Assembly: GCA_002084355.1 (NCBI GenBank)
Contig: NBLL01000057.1
Location: forward strand, 1-45,839
Source of the DNA: Bacteroidetes bacterium 4572_128
Lineage (GTDB): Bacteria > Bacteroidota > Bacteroidia > Bacteroidales > 4572-128
Direction of reading: 5' to 3'
DNA: 45,839 nucleotides
A program made the position numbers and the translations under genes. Positions 9,338-18,696 of this stretch are shown here, piece after piece. The notes beneath the pieces were generated by a model. That model was given only the letters and a program-made list of their open reading frames with translations. It did not search any database and was not told the DNA's origin. The number at the start of each line of letters is the position of its first letter. Positions within the stretch are counted from its first letter, which is position 1.

Positions 9338-10086
9338 CTTTTATATTTTTTTTTGAAATTTTTTAAAAATTTTTTTTTATCATAAATTGGACATTTCATT
9401 TTAGGATAAAAAAGTTTGTAAGAAACAAAAAAACCAGCCATCGCATACCAATCATCATTATTTTTATAGTTTTTTTGTTTTTCATAAAAAATTTTATCTT
9501 TAAAAACGTCTTCATCTAAAGCGTCAAGATAATCATTGTAAGTTCTTCTGAAACTCCATTCGACACCAATTCTAATTCTGTGAGTCATCGTATATTTGAA
9601 ACCAACAGAAAACGGCAAACAAAATGAATTAAATTTTTCTTTATGTTCAAAAACACTAAAAGTTATTCCTGTTGCTATATAAGGCGTAAAATTAAAACTT
9701 TTTTCTTTAACAAACGAGCCATAAGGAAGAAAATTAAATTCCACTTGCATAGTATAATCCATTAATTTTGTAAGAAATTTATGATTTCTCATCTGTTGAT
9801 ATTGAAAATCAAAATCTGTATCTTTTCCGGAAATTTCTCCGTAAAAAGCATTTAAACGAATGGAATAACGTGGCGAAATATTTACCCTAAAAATTCCTCC
9901 AAAAGTAGCACGAGGAGAATAAAATTGTTGTTTATGGTTTATATCACCAACATAATACATATTTCCAGCAAAAAATCCTAAATCAGAAGTTTTCCAAAAA
10001 GAAGAAAAAGTTCCTTTTTGTGAATAAGAAAATAATGAAATTAACAAAAACGAAAAAATTAATATTTTTCTAAAAAAAAAAGTCAT
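9304..10086 (-). CDS. PorG/DUF6089-like outer-membrane beta-barrel protein
   Basis: Start chosen at MTFFFRKILIFSFLLISL (10086), which gives a clean signal peptide ending ...SYSQ; the open frame extends to 10143 but that part is polar and lies in a palindrome. After the signal, DLGFFAGNMYYVGDINHKQQF followed by ATFGGIFRVNISPRYSIRLN is characteristic of the DUF6089/PorG family, an outer-membrane barrel associated with type IX secretion and gliding in Bacteroidota. Later strands include FTPYIATGITF and HRIRIGVEWSFRRTYNDYLD. The C-terminal tail is unusually basic (KRWKRKRKRKWF). It overlaps the DUF4340 gene downstream. A direct role in type IX secretion is inference only. Confidence 0.72.
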   Translation of the reverse strand: MTFFFRKILIFSFLLISLFSYSQKGTFSSFWKTSDLGFFAGNMYYVGDINHKQQFYSPRATFGGIFRVNISPRYSIRLNAFYGEISGKDTDFDFQYQQMRNHKFLTKLMDYTMQVEFNFLPYGSFVKEKSFNFTPYIATGITFSVFEHKEKFNSFCLPFSVGFKYTMTHRIRIGVEWSFRRTYNDYLDALDEDVFKDKIFYEKQKNYKNNDDWYAMAGFFVSYKLFYPKMKCPIYDKKKFLKNFKKKYKRWKRKRKRKWF

Positions 10087-10130
10087 TTTATTAAATTTTT
10101 TTTTATTATATTTCAACATTTTACATAAAT

Positions 10131-10188
10131 AAATCATTTTCATTAAAACAATAAAAAATATTTTTTATTGTTTTAATGAAAATGATTT
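10131..10188. repeat. 58 bp perfect palindrome
   Basis: Left arm 10131-10158 (AAATCATTTTCATTAAAACA, then ATAAAAAA) is the exact reverse complement of 10161-10188, with only TA in the centre, so the whole 58 bases are palindromic. It lies upstream of the PorG-like gene. On the plus strand it is followed by a run of T. It could be a terminator for the minus-strand tdk transcript, or a regulatory hairpin in the PorG-like leader. Confidence 0.9.
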
Positions 10189-10263
10189 GTTTTTTTTTAA
10201 TTTATTGAAATTTTGGGCAAATTTTATATATATAATTTCAATTATAAACATTAAAATTTTAAC

Positions 10264-10466
10264 GATTTTTAAAAAAATTTTTTTTTAATTATAAAACCAT
10301 TAAAATTTCTTGTTTTTTTTGAAAAAATTTTTTTTTCAAAAAACCATTAAAATTTCTCGTTTTTTTGAAAAAAATTTTTTTTTTAATTTCAAAAAATCAT
10401 TAAAATTTTGCCGTTTTTTGAAAAAATTTTTTTTAATTAAAAAAAAAATCAAATTTGGACAAATTT
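10264..10466 (-). repeat. Short array of the ~50 bp unit, minus orientation
   Basis: About three degenerate units: AACCATTAAAATTTCTTG or ATTTTGCCG, then TTTTTTGAAAAAATTTTTTT. This is the reverse-strand form of the unit seen at 272-1621 (A-run/T-run next to CAAAAA). The array fills the space between the 58 bp palindrome and the end of tdk. The preceding 10189-10263 is plain AT-rich sequence with nothing recognisable. Confidence 0.8.
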
Positions 10467-10922
10467 TTAATGTTTTTTTTGAAAGCACTTTCTACAAAGT
10501 GGTTCATAAATATCTTTTTCTCCAAGCAAAAGCAAATCTTTATTTTGGTTTTTCCTGTAAGAATATTGAGCTCCAAAAGGTTTTCCTTCATAGTCCATAT
10601 CTAAACCAGTAACAATAACTCTTAAACCTTTATTCGCCAATTCATTACAAATATTATATAAATTTTCATCAAAAAACTGTGCTTCATCTATCCCAACAAC
10701 TTCTACTTTTTCTATATGTTTCAAAATTTCTTTTGAGTTTTTTACAGAAATTGACTTTATTTTATTTGAATCATGAGAAACAACTTTATTTGACGAATAA
10801 CGATTGTCAAAATATGGTTTAAAAATTTTCACATTTTGCTTCGCTATTTTTGCTCTTTTTAAACGTCTTATTAGTTCCTCTGTTTTTCCCGAAAACATAG
10901 AGCCTGTAATTATCTCCAGCAT
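10467..10922 (-). CDS. tdk: Thymidine kinase (type II) with internal deletion
   Basis: Phosphorylates thymidine to dTMP in the salvage pathway. The start MLEIITGSMFSGKTEELIRR (10922) fits the family; five extra upstream codons to 10937 are not needed. Walker A is GSMFSGKT, the Walker B-like block is VVGIDEAQFF, and VIVTGLDMDYEGKPFG precedes the lasso region. After PFG the protein jumps straight to AQYSYRKNQNKDLLLLGE, whereas relatives have roughly 25-30 more residues there, including the first zinc-binding Cys pair and the helix leading to the lasso. Only the later pair (PLCRKCF) remains. The deletion is in frame; 151 residues against about 180-190 normally. Activity is doubtful. A disrupted lipoprotein gene runs into its 5' end. 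Confidence 0.85.
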   Translation of the reverse strand: MLEIITGSMFSGKTEELIRRLKRAKIAKQNVKIFKPYFDNRYSSNKVVSHDSNKIKSISVKNSKEILKHIEKVEVVGIDEAQFFDENLYNICNELANKGLRVIVTGLDMDYEGKPFGAQYSYRKNQNKDLLLLGEKDIYEPLCRKCFQKKH

Positions 10923-11582
10923 ATTGCGAAAAACCATCGTCTCCGAGAATCATCATAATATTGTCATTTAAAATTAAATCATTTCCTTGAACATTAATTT
11001 CATATTTTATTTCTAAATTATTAGAGGGGTAAGAAATATCAAAAACTTTCAAAAAATCATCACAAACAAATAATTCATTGCCATCTAAACTCATACCTTG
11101 GGGTCCAACCATATTACGAGATTTTACAAATTTTGGATTGTAAAGATTTTTAATGTCAATGACTTGTAACTCATTTACATATCTTGGTCCACACCAACTG
11201 CTTCTTGTTGTTTGTAAAGTAACATAAGCAAAATTATCGTCAGCAACAACTGGGTCGCAACTTTGATTCCATTTTGAGAACCAATGAAAAGCAAAGTATC
11301 TTTTGGGAAAATAGTTTCAATATTAAAACCGATATGTTTTTTTAATATAAAATTAGGATTACTTACCTCAGTAATATCAAACATATTAAGATATTCATTG
11401 TCAACGATATATAAACGATCTCCTTTGATAGCAAAACGAGCCATAGAACCACCTTTACCAGTTTCACTTCCACCATCATTTCTGGAAGAATCATTACTCT
11501 CCTTGTCAGAGCAAGAAAATAAAAATATTAATAAAAATACTGGAATAATAAAATTGTAATTAAAAAAATTTTTTTCTTTCAT
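10819..11582 (-). pseudogene. LVIVD-type lipoprotein, frameshifted and truncated
   Basis: Begins MKEKNFFNYNFIIPVFLLIF with lipobox FLFSCSDK; then ARFAIKGDRLYIVDNEYLNM and FDITEVSNPNFILKKHIGFN, the beta-propeller-like LVIVD pattern. After LLFIGSQNGI the frame changes: the continuation CDPVVADDNFAYVTLQTT, SSWCGPRYVNELQVIDI, GPQGMSLDGNELFVCDDFLK is in a different frame, and about 20 residues (the usual MYIYDI..P..P segment) are missing at the join. The 3' end also looks lost: after MMILGDDGFSQY the frame runs on out of register through the 5' part of tdk to 10819. So there is an internal deletion and a deleted 3' end. Function is unknown; the family is surface-exposed in Bacteroidota. Confidence 0.75.
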
Positions 11583-11592
11583 TTTATTTTTT

Positions 11593-12138
11593 TTAATTAT
11601 TTGAAATTTCTCGCCAATTAACAATTACTGTGTTTGATGGTCTCGATGATGCTTTAAATTTATCTTGCAAATCTTGTCCATCTGGAGGTTTTAACTCCGG
11701 AATTATATCTTTTACACGTTTCATAACTTCAAAATTCTTAGGGTCAGCACTTAGTTTCAAAGCAACTAAATCACTTGCATTATCAACATACAAAATATTT
11801 TCATTTGTAATTGTATCTTGTTTTATTGCCATATCCAAACAACCAGGAATATTTATAAAACCAACATTTCTTGGGTTTTTTGGGTCTTTATTATTAATAA
11901 TGTGAATACCTTCATACTTTTCGCTGATGAAAATATAGCCATCTTTATAATAAATTTTTCCTGTTTTTTTCAAAGCTCTTGCTTCTGCTAAATAAATAGA
12001 ACTTTCTAATTTACTTTTTTTCATTAAAATTGGTTCATAAGACGAATAAAAAGGAGGATCTTCATAATCGTCTCCTATGCAAGAGAAAAATAATAATGAT
12101 AAAAAAAGAAATAAAAATATTAAACAAAACTTTTTCAT
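11593..12138 (-). CDS. LVIVD-type lipoprotein
   Basis: 181 residues starting MKKFCLIFLFLFLSLLFFSC, a lipoprotein signal with the Cys at residue 20. Blocks such as AEARALKKTGKIYYKDGYIF, SEKYEGIHIINNKDPKNPRN and GFINIPGCLDMAIKQDTI are the repeated LVIVD-type strands that build a propeller-like surface domain. Compared with related Bacteroidota proteins it appears complete, ending ...RPSNTVIVNWREISNN. It is upstream of, and 10 bases from, the broken sister gene, so the two probably formed a tandem lipoprotein operon that continues into tdk. Ligand unknown. Confidence 0.75.
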   Translation of the reverse strand: MKKFCLIFLFLFLSLLFFSCIGDDYEDPPFYSSYEPILMKKSKLESSIYLAEARALKKTGKIYYKDGYIFISEKYEGIHIINNKDPKNPRNVGFINIPGCLDMAIKQDTITNENILYVDNASDLVALKLSADPKNFEVMKRVKDIIPELKPPDGQDLQDKFKASSRPSNTVIVNWREISNN

Positions 12139-12269
12139 TTTTATAAATTTTGATTTTTATGTAAACGCAATTTTTTTTTAAAAATTTTAATTATAAATAA
12201 AAAAATTATATATTTGTAATGAAAAGTCGGGAAAATTTTCACGAATAAATTTTTAGCATAAAAATGAAA

Positions 12270-12610
12270 CATTTGTGGTTGAAAAACACACCAATGTTTG
12301 TTTTTTTAATGTTAAAAAATTTGCCGTTTTTTTGAAAAAATTTTTTTTTAATATTAAATGTAAAACATTTTACGTTTTTTTAATTATAAAATTCATTAAA
12401 ATTTTGCCGTTTTTTGAAAAATTTTTTTTTTTAATTATAAATTTTTTTTAATTATAAAATTCATTAAAATTTTGCCGTTTTTTGAAAAAATTTTTTTTAA
12501 TTATAAAATTCATTAAAATTTTGCCGTTTTTTGAAAAAAATTTTTTTTTTAAAATTATAAAAAATGTTAAAATATTTGCTTAAAAAAAAAAATTTTTTAA
12601 ATTTTAAATT
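12270..12610 (-). repeat. Repeat array, minus orientation, with hairpin-module remnant
   Basis: Between the divergent lipoprotein and ddl genes. About five units of TTTTGCCGTTTTTTGAAAAA, T-run, AATTATAAAATTCATTAAAA. At 12288-12320 the sequence CACCAATGTTTGTTTTTTTA followed by ATGTTAAAAA matches the right half of the hairpin module repeated in the 31-32.7 kb array. 12139-12270 is unassigned AT-rich sequence that should contain the promoter for the lipoprotein genes. Confidence 0.85.
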
Positions 12611-12622
12611 TTTAATAAAATT

Positions 12623-13727
12623 ATGAAAATAAGTATTGGAGTTTTTTTCGGTGGAAAATCGGTAGAACATGAAATTTCTGTAATTTCTGCTGTTCAAGTT
12701 ATGAAAGTTCTTGTAAATGAAAATTATGAAATCATTCCAATTTACATAAGTAAAAATGGAAAATGGTATAATAGTGAAAATTTATTTGAAATAGATAATT
12801 ACAAAGATTTAAAAAAACTTTTATCTAATTCTTGGACAAAATAAAATTTTAACAAAAATAGACATTGCTTTTCCAATTTTGCACGGAACTTATGGCGAAG
12901 ATGGAACAATTCAAGGTTTTTTTGATTTAAAAGGAATAAGTTATGTTGGTTCGGATTTATTATCGTCTGCTGTTGGAATGGATAAAATTATTTCCAAAAT
13001 GATTTTAAAATCAAATGAAATTCCTGTGGTAGATTTTATATGGTTTTATGAAAAAGAATGGTATAAAAATAAAGATAATTTTATAAAAAAAATAAATTTT
13101 CCTGTCATAATAAAACCTGCAAATTTAGGTTCAAGTATAGGGATTTCTAAAGCAAAAAATCTATCCGAATTAACAGAAGCAATAGAATTTGCAGGAAATT
13201 TTTCTAATAAAATTCTCATTGAAAAAATGATTTATCCTCTAAAAGAAATAAATTGTTCTGTACTTGGAGATAGCGAAAAATCATTTACTTCTGTTTTGGA
13301 AGAACCAATTAGTAGCGGCGATATTTTATCTTACGAAGATAAGTATTTTTCAAAAGGAAATAATAATAAAGGAATTACATCAACAAAAAGAAAAATTCCT
13401 GCAGATATTCCGAAAGAAATGGAAAATAAAATAAAGAACCTTGCAAAAAAAACTTTTAAAATTTTTGGAAATTCTGGAGTTGTTAGAATAGATTTCATTA
13501 TAGATAAAAAAGAAAATGAAGTTTTTGTAAATGAAATTAATACAATTCCGGGCTCTTTATCTTTTTATCTGTGGGAAGCAACGAATAAAAAATTTTCTGA
13601 ATTATTGAATAATTTAATAGAAATTGCTTTAAAAAAGCAAAGAGAAAAAGAAAATTTAAAAATCTCTTATAAAAAGAATATTTTTAATTTAGACCCAAAA
13701 TCTTTAAAAATGGGAAATAAAAATTAA
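12623..13727 (+). pseudogene. ddl: D-alanine--D-alanine ligase, frameshifted
   Basis: Ddl makes the D-Ala-D-Ala dipeptide for peptidoglycan. ATG 12623 opens ISIGVFFGGKSVEHEISVIS, the family's N-terminal signature. The frame stops at TAA 12844 after KKLLSNSWTK, while LGQNKILTKIDIAFPILHG continues one frame over and runs to 13727. The remaining ATP-grasp domain is well conserved: HGTYGEDGTIQG, GMDKIISK, FPVIIKPANLGSSIGISK, VVRIDFIID and NEINTIPGSLSFYLWE, so nucleotide and metal ligands are present. Near the break (about 12830) relatives usually have some 30 more residues, so a short deletion accompanies the frame change. Because the gene is normally essential in walled cells, rescue, a second copy or assembly error must be considered. 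Confidence 0.82.
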
Positions 13728-13751
13728 ATTTGCAAAAAAAAATAAAATAAA

Positions 13752-14392
13752 ATGACAAGATTAAGTGTCAATATTAATAAAATAGCGACTTTGAGAAATG
13801 CAAGGGGAGAAAATTTACCAGACATTTTAAAAGTGGCAAAAGATATAGAGCGTTTTGGTGCAGAAGGAATCACTGTGCATCCACGTCCGGACGAAAGACA
13901 TATTCGTTATGAAGATGTTTTGAATTTAAAATCTATTGTGAAAACGCTCTTGTTCCAGATGCAAAAAATGTTATTACGTCAAATTCTGGATGGGACGCAA
14001 TAAAAAATAAAATTTTTTTAAAAGAAATTGTTTCTTTTATAAAAAGTTTATCTTGTAGAAGTTCTATTTTTATGAACACAGATTTAAAAAATATAGAAAA
14101 TGTGAAAGAAACTGGAACAGACAGAATAGAATTATATACTGAACCTTATGCAAAAGGATATTCAAAAAATCCACAAAATGCTGTTAAAAATTTTTCAAAA
14201 GCATCTGAATTTGCTTTTAAATTAGGGATGGAAATTAATGCTGGGCATGATTTAAATATGAGTAATTTGAAATTTTTTAAGGAAAATGTAAAAAATTTAA
14301 AAGAAGTTTCAATAGGACATGCGTTAATTTGTGAATCTTTGTATTATGGTTTAGAAAATACAATTCAAATTTATTTAAGACAATTAAAATAA
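13752..14392 (+). pseudogene. pdxJ: Pyridoxine 5'-phosphate synthase, internally deleted and frameshifted
   Basis: PdxJ condenses amino-acetone phosphate with deoxyxylulose phosphate to pyridoxine phosphate. The start [20 protein letters not shown], then [20 protein letters not shown], is unmistakable. After [11 protein letters not shown] the frame runs to a stop at 14003, while [20 protein letters not shown] then TGTDRIELYTEPYAKGY and INAGHDLNMSNL continue in another frame to 14392. About 30 residues between LKSIV and LVPDA are absent. This is the strand carrying the conserved N-x-E glutamate (Glu72 in E. coli PdxJ), a catalytic residue. The product would therefore be inactive even if the frame were restored. 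Confidence 0.82.
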
Positions 14393-14403
14393 AATTTTTA
14401 ATT

Positions 14404-14802
14404 ATGATTTTACATAAAAGTAATTACGTAGAAATTTATTGGGAAGAAGAAAATTCTTTGATAATTGATAAGTTTTTATTAATGTCAATAGATATGTCTC
14501 CAGAAGAATTTAAAGAAGAGATGATTATTTTCGTTGAAATGTGTGAAAAATACATGCCAGAAAAAGAATTAGTACATTTATTAGATATGAGATTTGCAAT
14601 AGGTGTTGACGAACAAACTTGGATGAATGAAGTGATTTTTCCAAGATATGCAGATATAATAAAAAGAATGGCATTTCTTGTTCCGAGAGATTTTATCACA
14701 GAGCTATCTGTAGAACAAACTATGGAAGAAGAAATCGGTTCAAAATTCGTTCAGAAATATTTTGATTCGGAAGAAGAAGCACGAAATTGGTTGATGAAAT
14801 AA
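14404..14802 (+). CDS. Small STAS/SpoIIAA-like protein
   Basis: 132 residues, no signal peptide or membrane segment. It begins with short strands (NYVEIYWEEENSLIIDKFLL), has a middle block LVHLLDMRFAIGVDEQTWMN, then IIKRMAFLVPRDFITELSVE and ends KYFDSEEEARNWLMK. The pattern of a strand ending in LxDMR, the W-x-N-E-x-I-F-P block and the final FDSEEEAxxWL resembles small Bacteroidota proteins assigned to the STAS/SpoIIAA-like group. No phosphorylatable serine in a typical position is evident. It follows pdxJ by 11 bases, and may be in the same transcript. Function unknown. Confidence 0.6.
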   Translation: MILHKSNYVEIYWEEENSLIIDKFLLMSIDMSPEEFKEEMIIFVEMCEKYMPEKELVHLLDMRFAIGVDEQTWMNEVIFPRYADIIKRMAFLVPRDFITELSVEQTMEEEIGSKFVQKYFDSEEEARNWLMK

Positions 14803-14867
14803 ATTAAAAATATTTTTTCAAGTTTATATTTTTTTATATAAATTTGAAAAAATTTTTTTATATAAAA

Positions 14868-16142
14868 ATGTTAGATATAAAATTTATCAAAGAAAATAAA
14901 GATTTTGTAATTGAAAGACTACAAATTAAAAATTTTCAAAGCGAAGAAATTGTAAAAAAAATTGTAGAATTAGACGAAGAAAGAAAAAAAGTTCAAACTA
15001 ATTTGAACGATACACTTTCTAAATCTAATAAGATTTCGAAAGAAATTGGGTTTTTTTTCAAGAATGGAAAAATAAAAGAAGCGAATGATAAGAAAAAAGA
15101 GACTTCTTTTTTAAAGGAAAGGTCTAAGAATTTAAATCAAGAACTTGTTAAAATAGAAAAAGAATTAAATTTTTTATTAGTTCAATTGCCAAATCTTCCT
15201 CATATTTCTGTTCCTGCTGGTAAAAAACCAGAAGATAACATCAAAATTAAAGAAGGAGGAAATTTTCCAAATTTGCAAGAAAATTCCATTCCACATTGGG
15301 AAATAGCAAAAAAATATAATTTAATAGATTTTGAATTGGGAAATAAATTAACTGGTGCTGGTTTTCCAGTTTATACAGGAAAAGGTGCAAAAATGCAACG
15401 TGCTTTAATTTCTTTTTTTATTGACGAAGCAGAGAAATTAAACTATAAAGAAATTATGCCGCCTTTAATGGTTAATGAAAATTCTGCTTTTGCAACAGGA
15501 CAACTACCTGATAAAGATGGACAAATGTACAAAGTTACAGAAGATAATTTATATTTAATTCCAACTGCAGAAGTTCCGGTAACAAATATTTATAGAAATT
15601 GTATTTTAAATTCAGAAGATTTTCCTATAAAAAATGTTGCTTATACTCCTTGTTTTAGACGAGAAGCAGGTTCTTATGGAAAAAATGTGAGAGGTTTAAA
15701 TAGATTGCACCAGTTTGATAAAGTTGAAATTGTACAAATTTCTAATGCTGAAAAATCTTATGATGTTTTAAATGAAATGGTAGATTATGTAGAATCTCTA
15801 ATAAAAAAGTTAGAATTGCCTTATAGAATTTTAAAACTTTGTGGCGGAGATATGGGTTTTACTTCTGCTTTAACTTTTGATTTTGAGGTTTTTTCTGCTT
15901 CGCAAGAAAAATGGCTGGAAGTTAGCTCGGTTTCTAATTTTGAAAATTACCAGGCAAATCGTTTAAAATTAAGATATAAAGAAAAAAATAATAAAAAAAC
16001 AAAATTAGCACATACTTTAAACGGTAGTGCATTGGCTTTGCCGAGAATACTTGCCGCTATTTTGGAAAATAATCAAAATGAAAATGGAATTAAAATTCCA
16101 AAAGTTTTACAAAAATATACAAATTTTGAATTAATTTTTTAA
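14868..16142 (+). CDS. serS: Seryl-tRNA synthetase
   Basis: Charges tRNA-Ser. Start set at ATG 14868 (MLDIKFIKENKDFVIERL), the family's normal N-terminus; an upstream TTG at 14844 adds eight unneeded codons. Residues about 30-100 form the antiparallel coiled-coil arm (LDEERKKVQTNLNDTLSKSN). The class II core follows, with the TxE loop (LIPTAEVPVTN), motif 2 FRREAGSYGKNVRGLNRLHQ, the VSSVSNFENYQANR block and motif 3 HTLNGSALALPRILAAILEN. About 424 residues, as usual. The reading frame is intact despite long A-runs, in contrast to the preceding genes. It is followed immediately by a repeat array. Confidence 0.95.
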   Translation: MLDIKFIKENKDFVIERLQIKNFQSEEIVKKIVELDEERKKVQTNLNDTLSKSNKISKEIGFFFKNGKIKEANDKKKETSFLKERSKNLNQELVKIEKELNFLLVQLPNLPHISVPAGKKPEDNIKIKEGGNFPNLQENSIPHWEIAKKYNLIDFELGNKLTGAGFPVYTGKGAKMQRALISFFIDEAEKLNYKEIMPPLMVNENSAFATGQLPDKDGQMYKVTEDNLYLIPTAEVPVTNIYRNCILNSEDFPIKNVAYTPCFRREAGSYGKNVRGLNRLHQFDKVEIVQISNAEKSYDVLNEMVDYVESLIKKLELPYRILKLCGGDMGFTSALTFDFEVFSASQEKWLEVSSVSNFENYQANRLKLRYKEKNNKKTKLAHTLNGSALALPRILAAILENNQNENGIKIPKVLQKYTNFELIF

Positions 16143-16510
16143 AAAAAATATTTTTTTTTGATTATTTTTAATAAAATAAATCATTAAAATTTTGGCATTT
16201 TTTGAAAAAAATTTTTTTTATTAATTTAAATCATTAAAATTTTGGCATTTTTTGAAAAATTTTTTTTTATTAATTTAAATCATTAAAATTTTGGCATTTT
16301 TTGAAAAATTTTTTTTTTAATAATTTAAATCATTAAAATTTTGGCATTTTTTGAAAAATTTTTTTTTTTAATAATTTAAATTATTAAAATAAAAATTTTT
16401 TTTAATAATTTAAATTATTAAAATTTTGGCATTTTTTGAAAAAAAATTTTTTTTAATAATTTAAATTATTAAAATTTTGGCATTTTTTGAAAAATTTTTT
16501 TTGATAATCC
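16143..16510 (-). repeat. Repeat array, minus orientation, ~50 bp units
   Basis: Six units centred on TTTTGGCATTTTTTGAAAA at about 16194, 16244, 16293, 16343, 16428 and 16479, plus one truncated unit near 16381-16405. Spacing is 49-51 bases apart from the truncated copy. The unit continues T-run, ATTAATTTAAATCATTAAAA in the first copies and AATAATTTAAATTATTAAAA in the later ones, so the array has two sub-blocks. Confidence 0.93.
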
Positions 16511-16915
16511 AAGATTTTTTAAATCTTTAAATACAAATTTCATTGTAATTTTCAATTCAAAACATCATGATGTTTTCCATAATTTGCATAATATATTGGT
16601 AAACCATTTTATCATAAAAAATCATTATTGTTTTATATTTTTTATGCCCTTATTTGTTTTATCCAATTTTTAATTGACCATTTTAAAAATGGTGAAAAAT
16701 TAAAGGTAAGCAACTATCTTGATAAAATTCAAAATGTAATAAATAAAATAAGCAAATACATTTTTGGTAAAATTGAAAATGAAATAAAAAAAATAGAAGA
16801 TGAAAATAAAAAATAACAATTAAAAAAAAATTTTTTTTTGAAATTTTTTTTTAAATGAAAAATTTAATTTTAAATTTAAAAAAAAATCTATTTTCGTAAA
16901 AAAAAATTTTTTTAA
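16511..16915. other. Gene-poor spacer, one doubtful small ORF
   Basis: No recognised gene. A 62-codon frame at 16628-16816 (plus) starts only with TTG. It has a hydrophobic beginning (FYIFYALICFIQFLI) and a charged helical end (KYIFGKIENEIKKIEDENKK), so a tiny membrane peptide is possible but unsupported. The last 100 bases before 16916 consist of A-runs and T-runs with a duplicated ATGAAAAATTTAATTT at about 16855 and 16916. Confidence 0.4.
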
Positions 16916-18693
16916 ATGAAAAATTTAATTTATTTAATTGTTTTAATTCTTACAAATAATCTATTTTCACAAGAAAAAATAGATATTAAAAATTTTAAAA
17001 ATCATTACAACAAAAGAAAATTTATATCTTTTTATTTAAAAGGTGATACAAAATTTTTAATTGAAATTTTCAAAAATAATCTTTATAAATCTTATGTTTT
17101 TAAGACAAAAAATATTGCAACTTTAAAAGCACATACCGCTTATATTAGAACAGCTGTTTTTAGTAATGATTGTAAATATTTTTTAACCGGAGGCGACGAT
17201 AATATTTTAAGACTTTGGGATAATGATAATAAAAAACAAATTAAGGAAAAGAGTTGAGAAATTTTAATGGTCATTTATTTCCCATTCATAATGTTAAATT
17301 TTCTCCCGATGGTCAAAAAATTTTAAGCTCTAGTACAGATAAAAGTATAAAACTCTGGGATCTTGCAGAAGGTAGAGAAATATTTTCTTTCGAAGGACAT
17401 AAAGAAGCTGTATGGAAAGTTGATTTTCATCCTAATGGAACTAATTTTGTTAGTGCTTCCTTAGATGGTTGTATAAAAATTTGGGATTTAGAAAGTAAAA
17501 AAGAGATTTCAAATTTTTTTGCACACAAAGATGGCGTAAGAGCAATTGCATTTTCTCCAGATGGAAAGAAAATTGCAAGTGGTGGAGATGATAATTTAAT
17601 AAAAATTTGGGATTTTGAAATGAAAAAACAAATTAAAATTTTTAAAGGACATAAAGATAAAATTTGGTCTGTAAAATTTAGTCCAGATGGAAAATATCTT
17701 GCAAGTGGAAGTCTTGACAAGACAATTAAATTATGGGATTTAAAAACAAATAAAGAGGTTTTTAATTTTAAATCTCATAAAGACCGCATTCGTTCTTTGA
17801 ATTTTAGTAAAGACGGAAAAAATTTAATTAGCGGTGCAGATGATAATTTAATAAAAATTTGGGATGTTTCATCTTGGGTTGAAGAGCAAGAAATTAATAA
17901 AAATCCAGCTATTACAAATTTGAAATTTAGAAAAAAAAGCAATAATATTGACCCAGTTTCTCAATTAGCAAAAGGGAATTTATATCTAATTATTTTTGCA
18001 GACACAAAAAATAAAAATCTAAACAAAAATGCAAATATAGTCGTTGATAATTTATTGGAAATTTTTAAAAATATTGCAAAAAATACAGGATTTTCTTTAA
18101 ATTCTCATGTTTGTACAGATAATTATTTTAATAAAAAAGAATTGGAAAAAATTATAAATAACATAAATAATAAACCCGAAGATATGATAGTTTTTTACTA
18201 TTTTGGTGGTGGAATTAGAGAAAAAAATCAAAAAAGTAAATATGCAAAATTAAAATTTAATTTTAAAAAAAAAAATTCTTGTGAGTTAAAATATATTGAT
18301 AATCTGTTAAATACAAAAAAAATGCGTCTCAGTGTTGTTATTTCAGAAACTTCTAATATAGAAAAAAAATCTATAATGCCAATAGATAATATAAATTCTC
18401 AAAGAAAAAAAATAAGTATAATTGATAAAAAAAAATATCTCGAATTATTTGCAATTTCCAGTGGTTCAGTGATAATTTCTTCTTGTGAAAAAGAGCAAAT
18501 TTCGTGGATAAGTAATTCGGGAAGTTATTTTCTTGATTCTTTCTTAGAAGCATTAGAATATCAACTAAGTTGCCGAAATCCCAAAAAAGCAAACTGGGAG
18601 AATTTATTGATAGATATAAAAAGTCGAGTTGTAAATTTTAGCGGAACAAGAAATAAAGTTCAAATTCCAGAATACGATAATAACACTTATTAA
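16916..18693 (+). CDS. Secreted WD40 protein with degenerate caspase-like domain (one frameshift)
   Basis: Starts MKNLIYLIVLILTNNLFSQ, a signal peptide. One WD40 repeat (HTAYIRTAVFSND...LRLWD) is in the first frame, which stops at 17257 after KKQIKEKS. The next frame starts at 17254 and carries five more WD40 repeats (FNGHLFPIHNVKFSPDGQ to IKIWDVSS, about residues 3-210). One extra A in the run at about 17248 would join them. From residue about 240 the sequence NLYLIIFADTKNKN, MIVFYYFGGGIREKNQKSKY and LSVVISETSNI matches the C14 caspase-like domain of Bacteroidota WD40/lipoprotein relatives. However, the usual S-G-H-G is F-G-G-G (His site 18208-18210) and the usual D-C-C-N is E-T-S-N (about 18346-18357). 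Both catalytic residues are therefore absent. A lipoprotein gene follows after 3 bases. Confidence 0.78.
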
Positions 18694-18696
18694 ATT

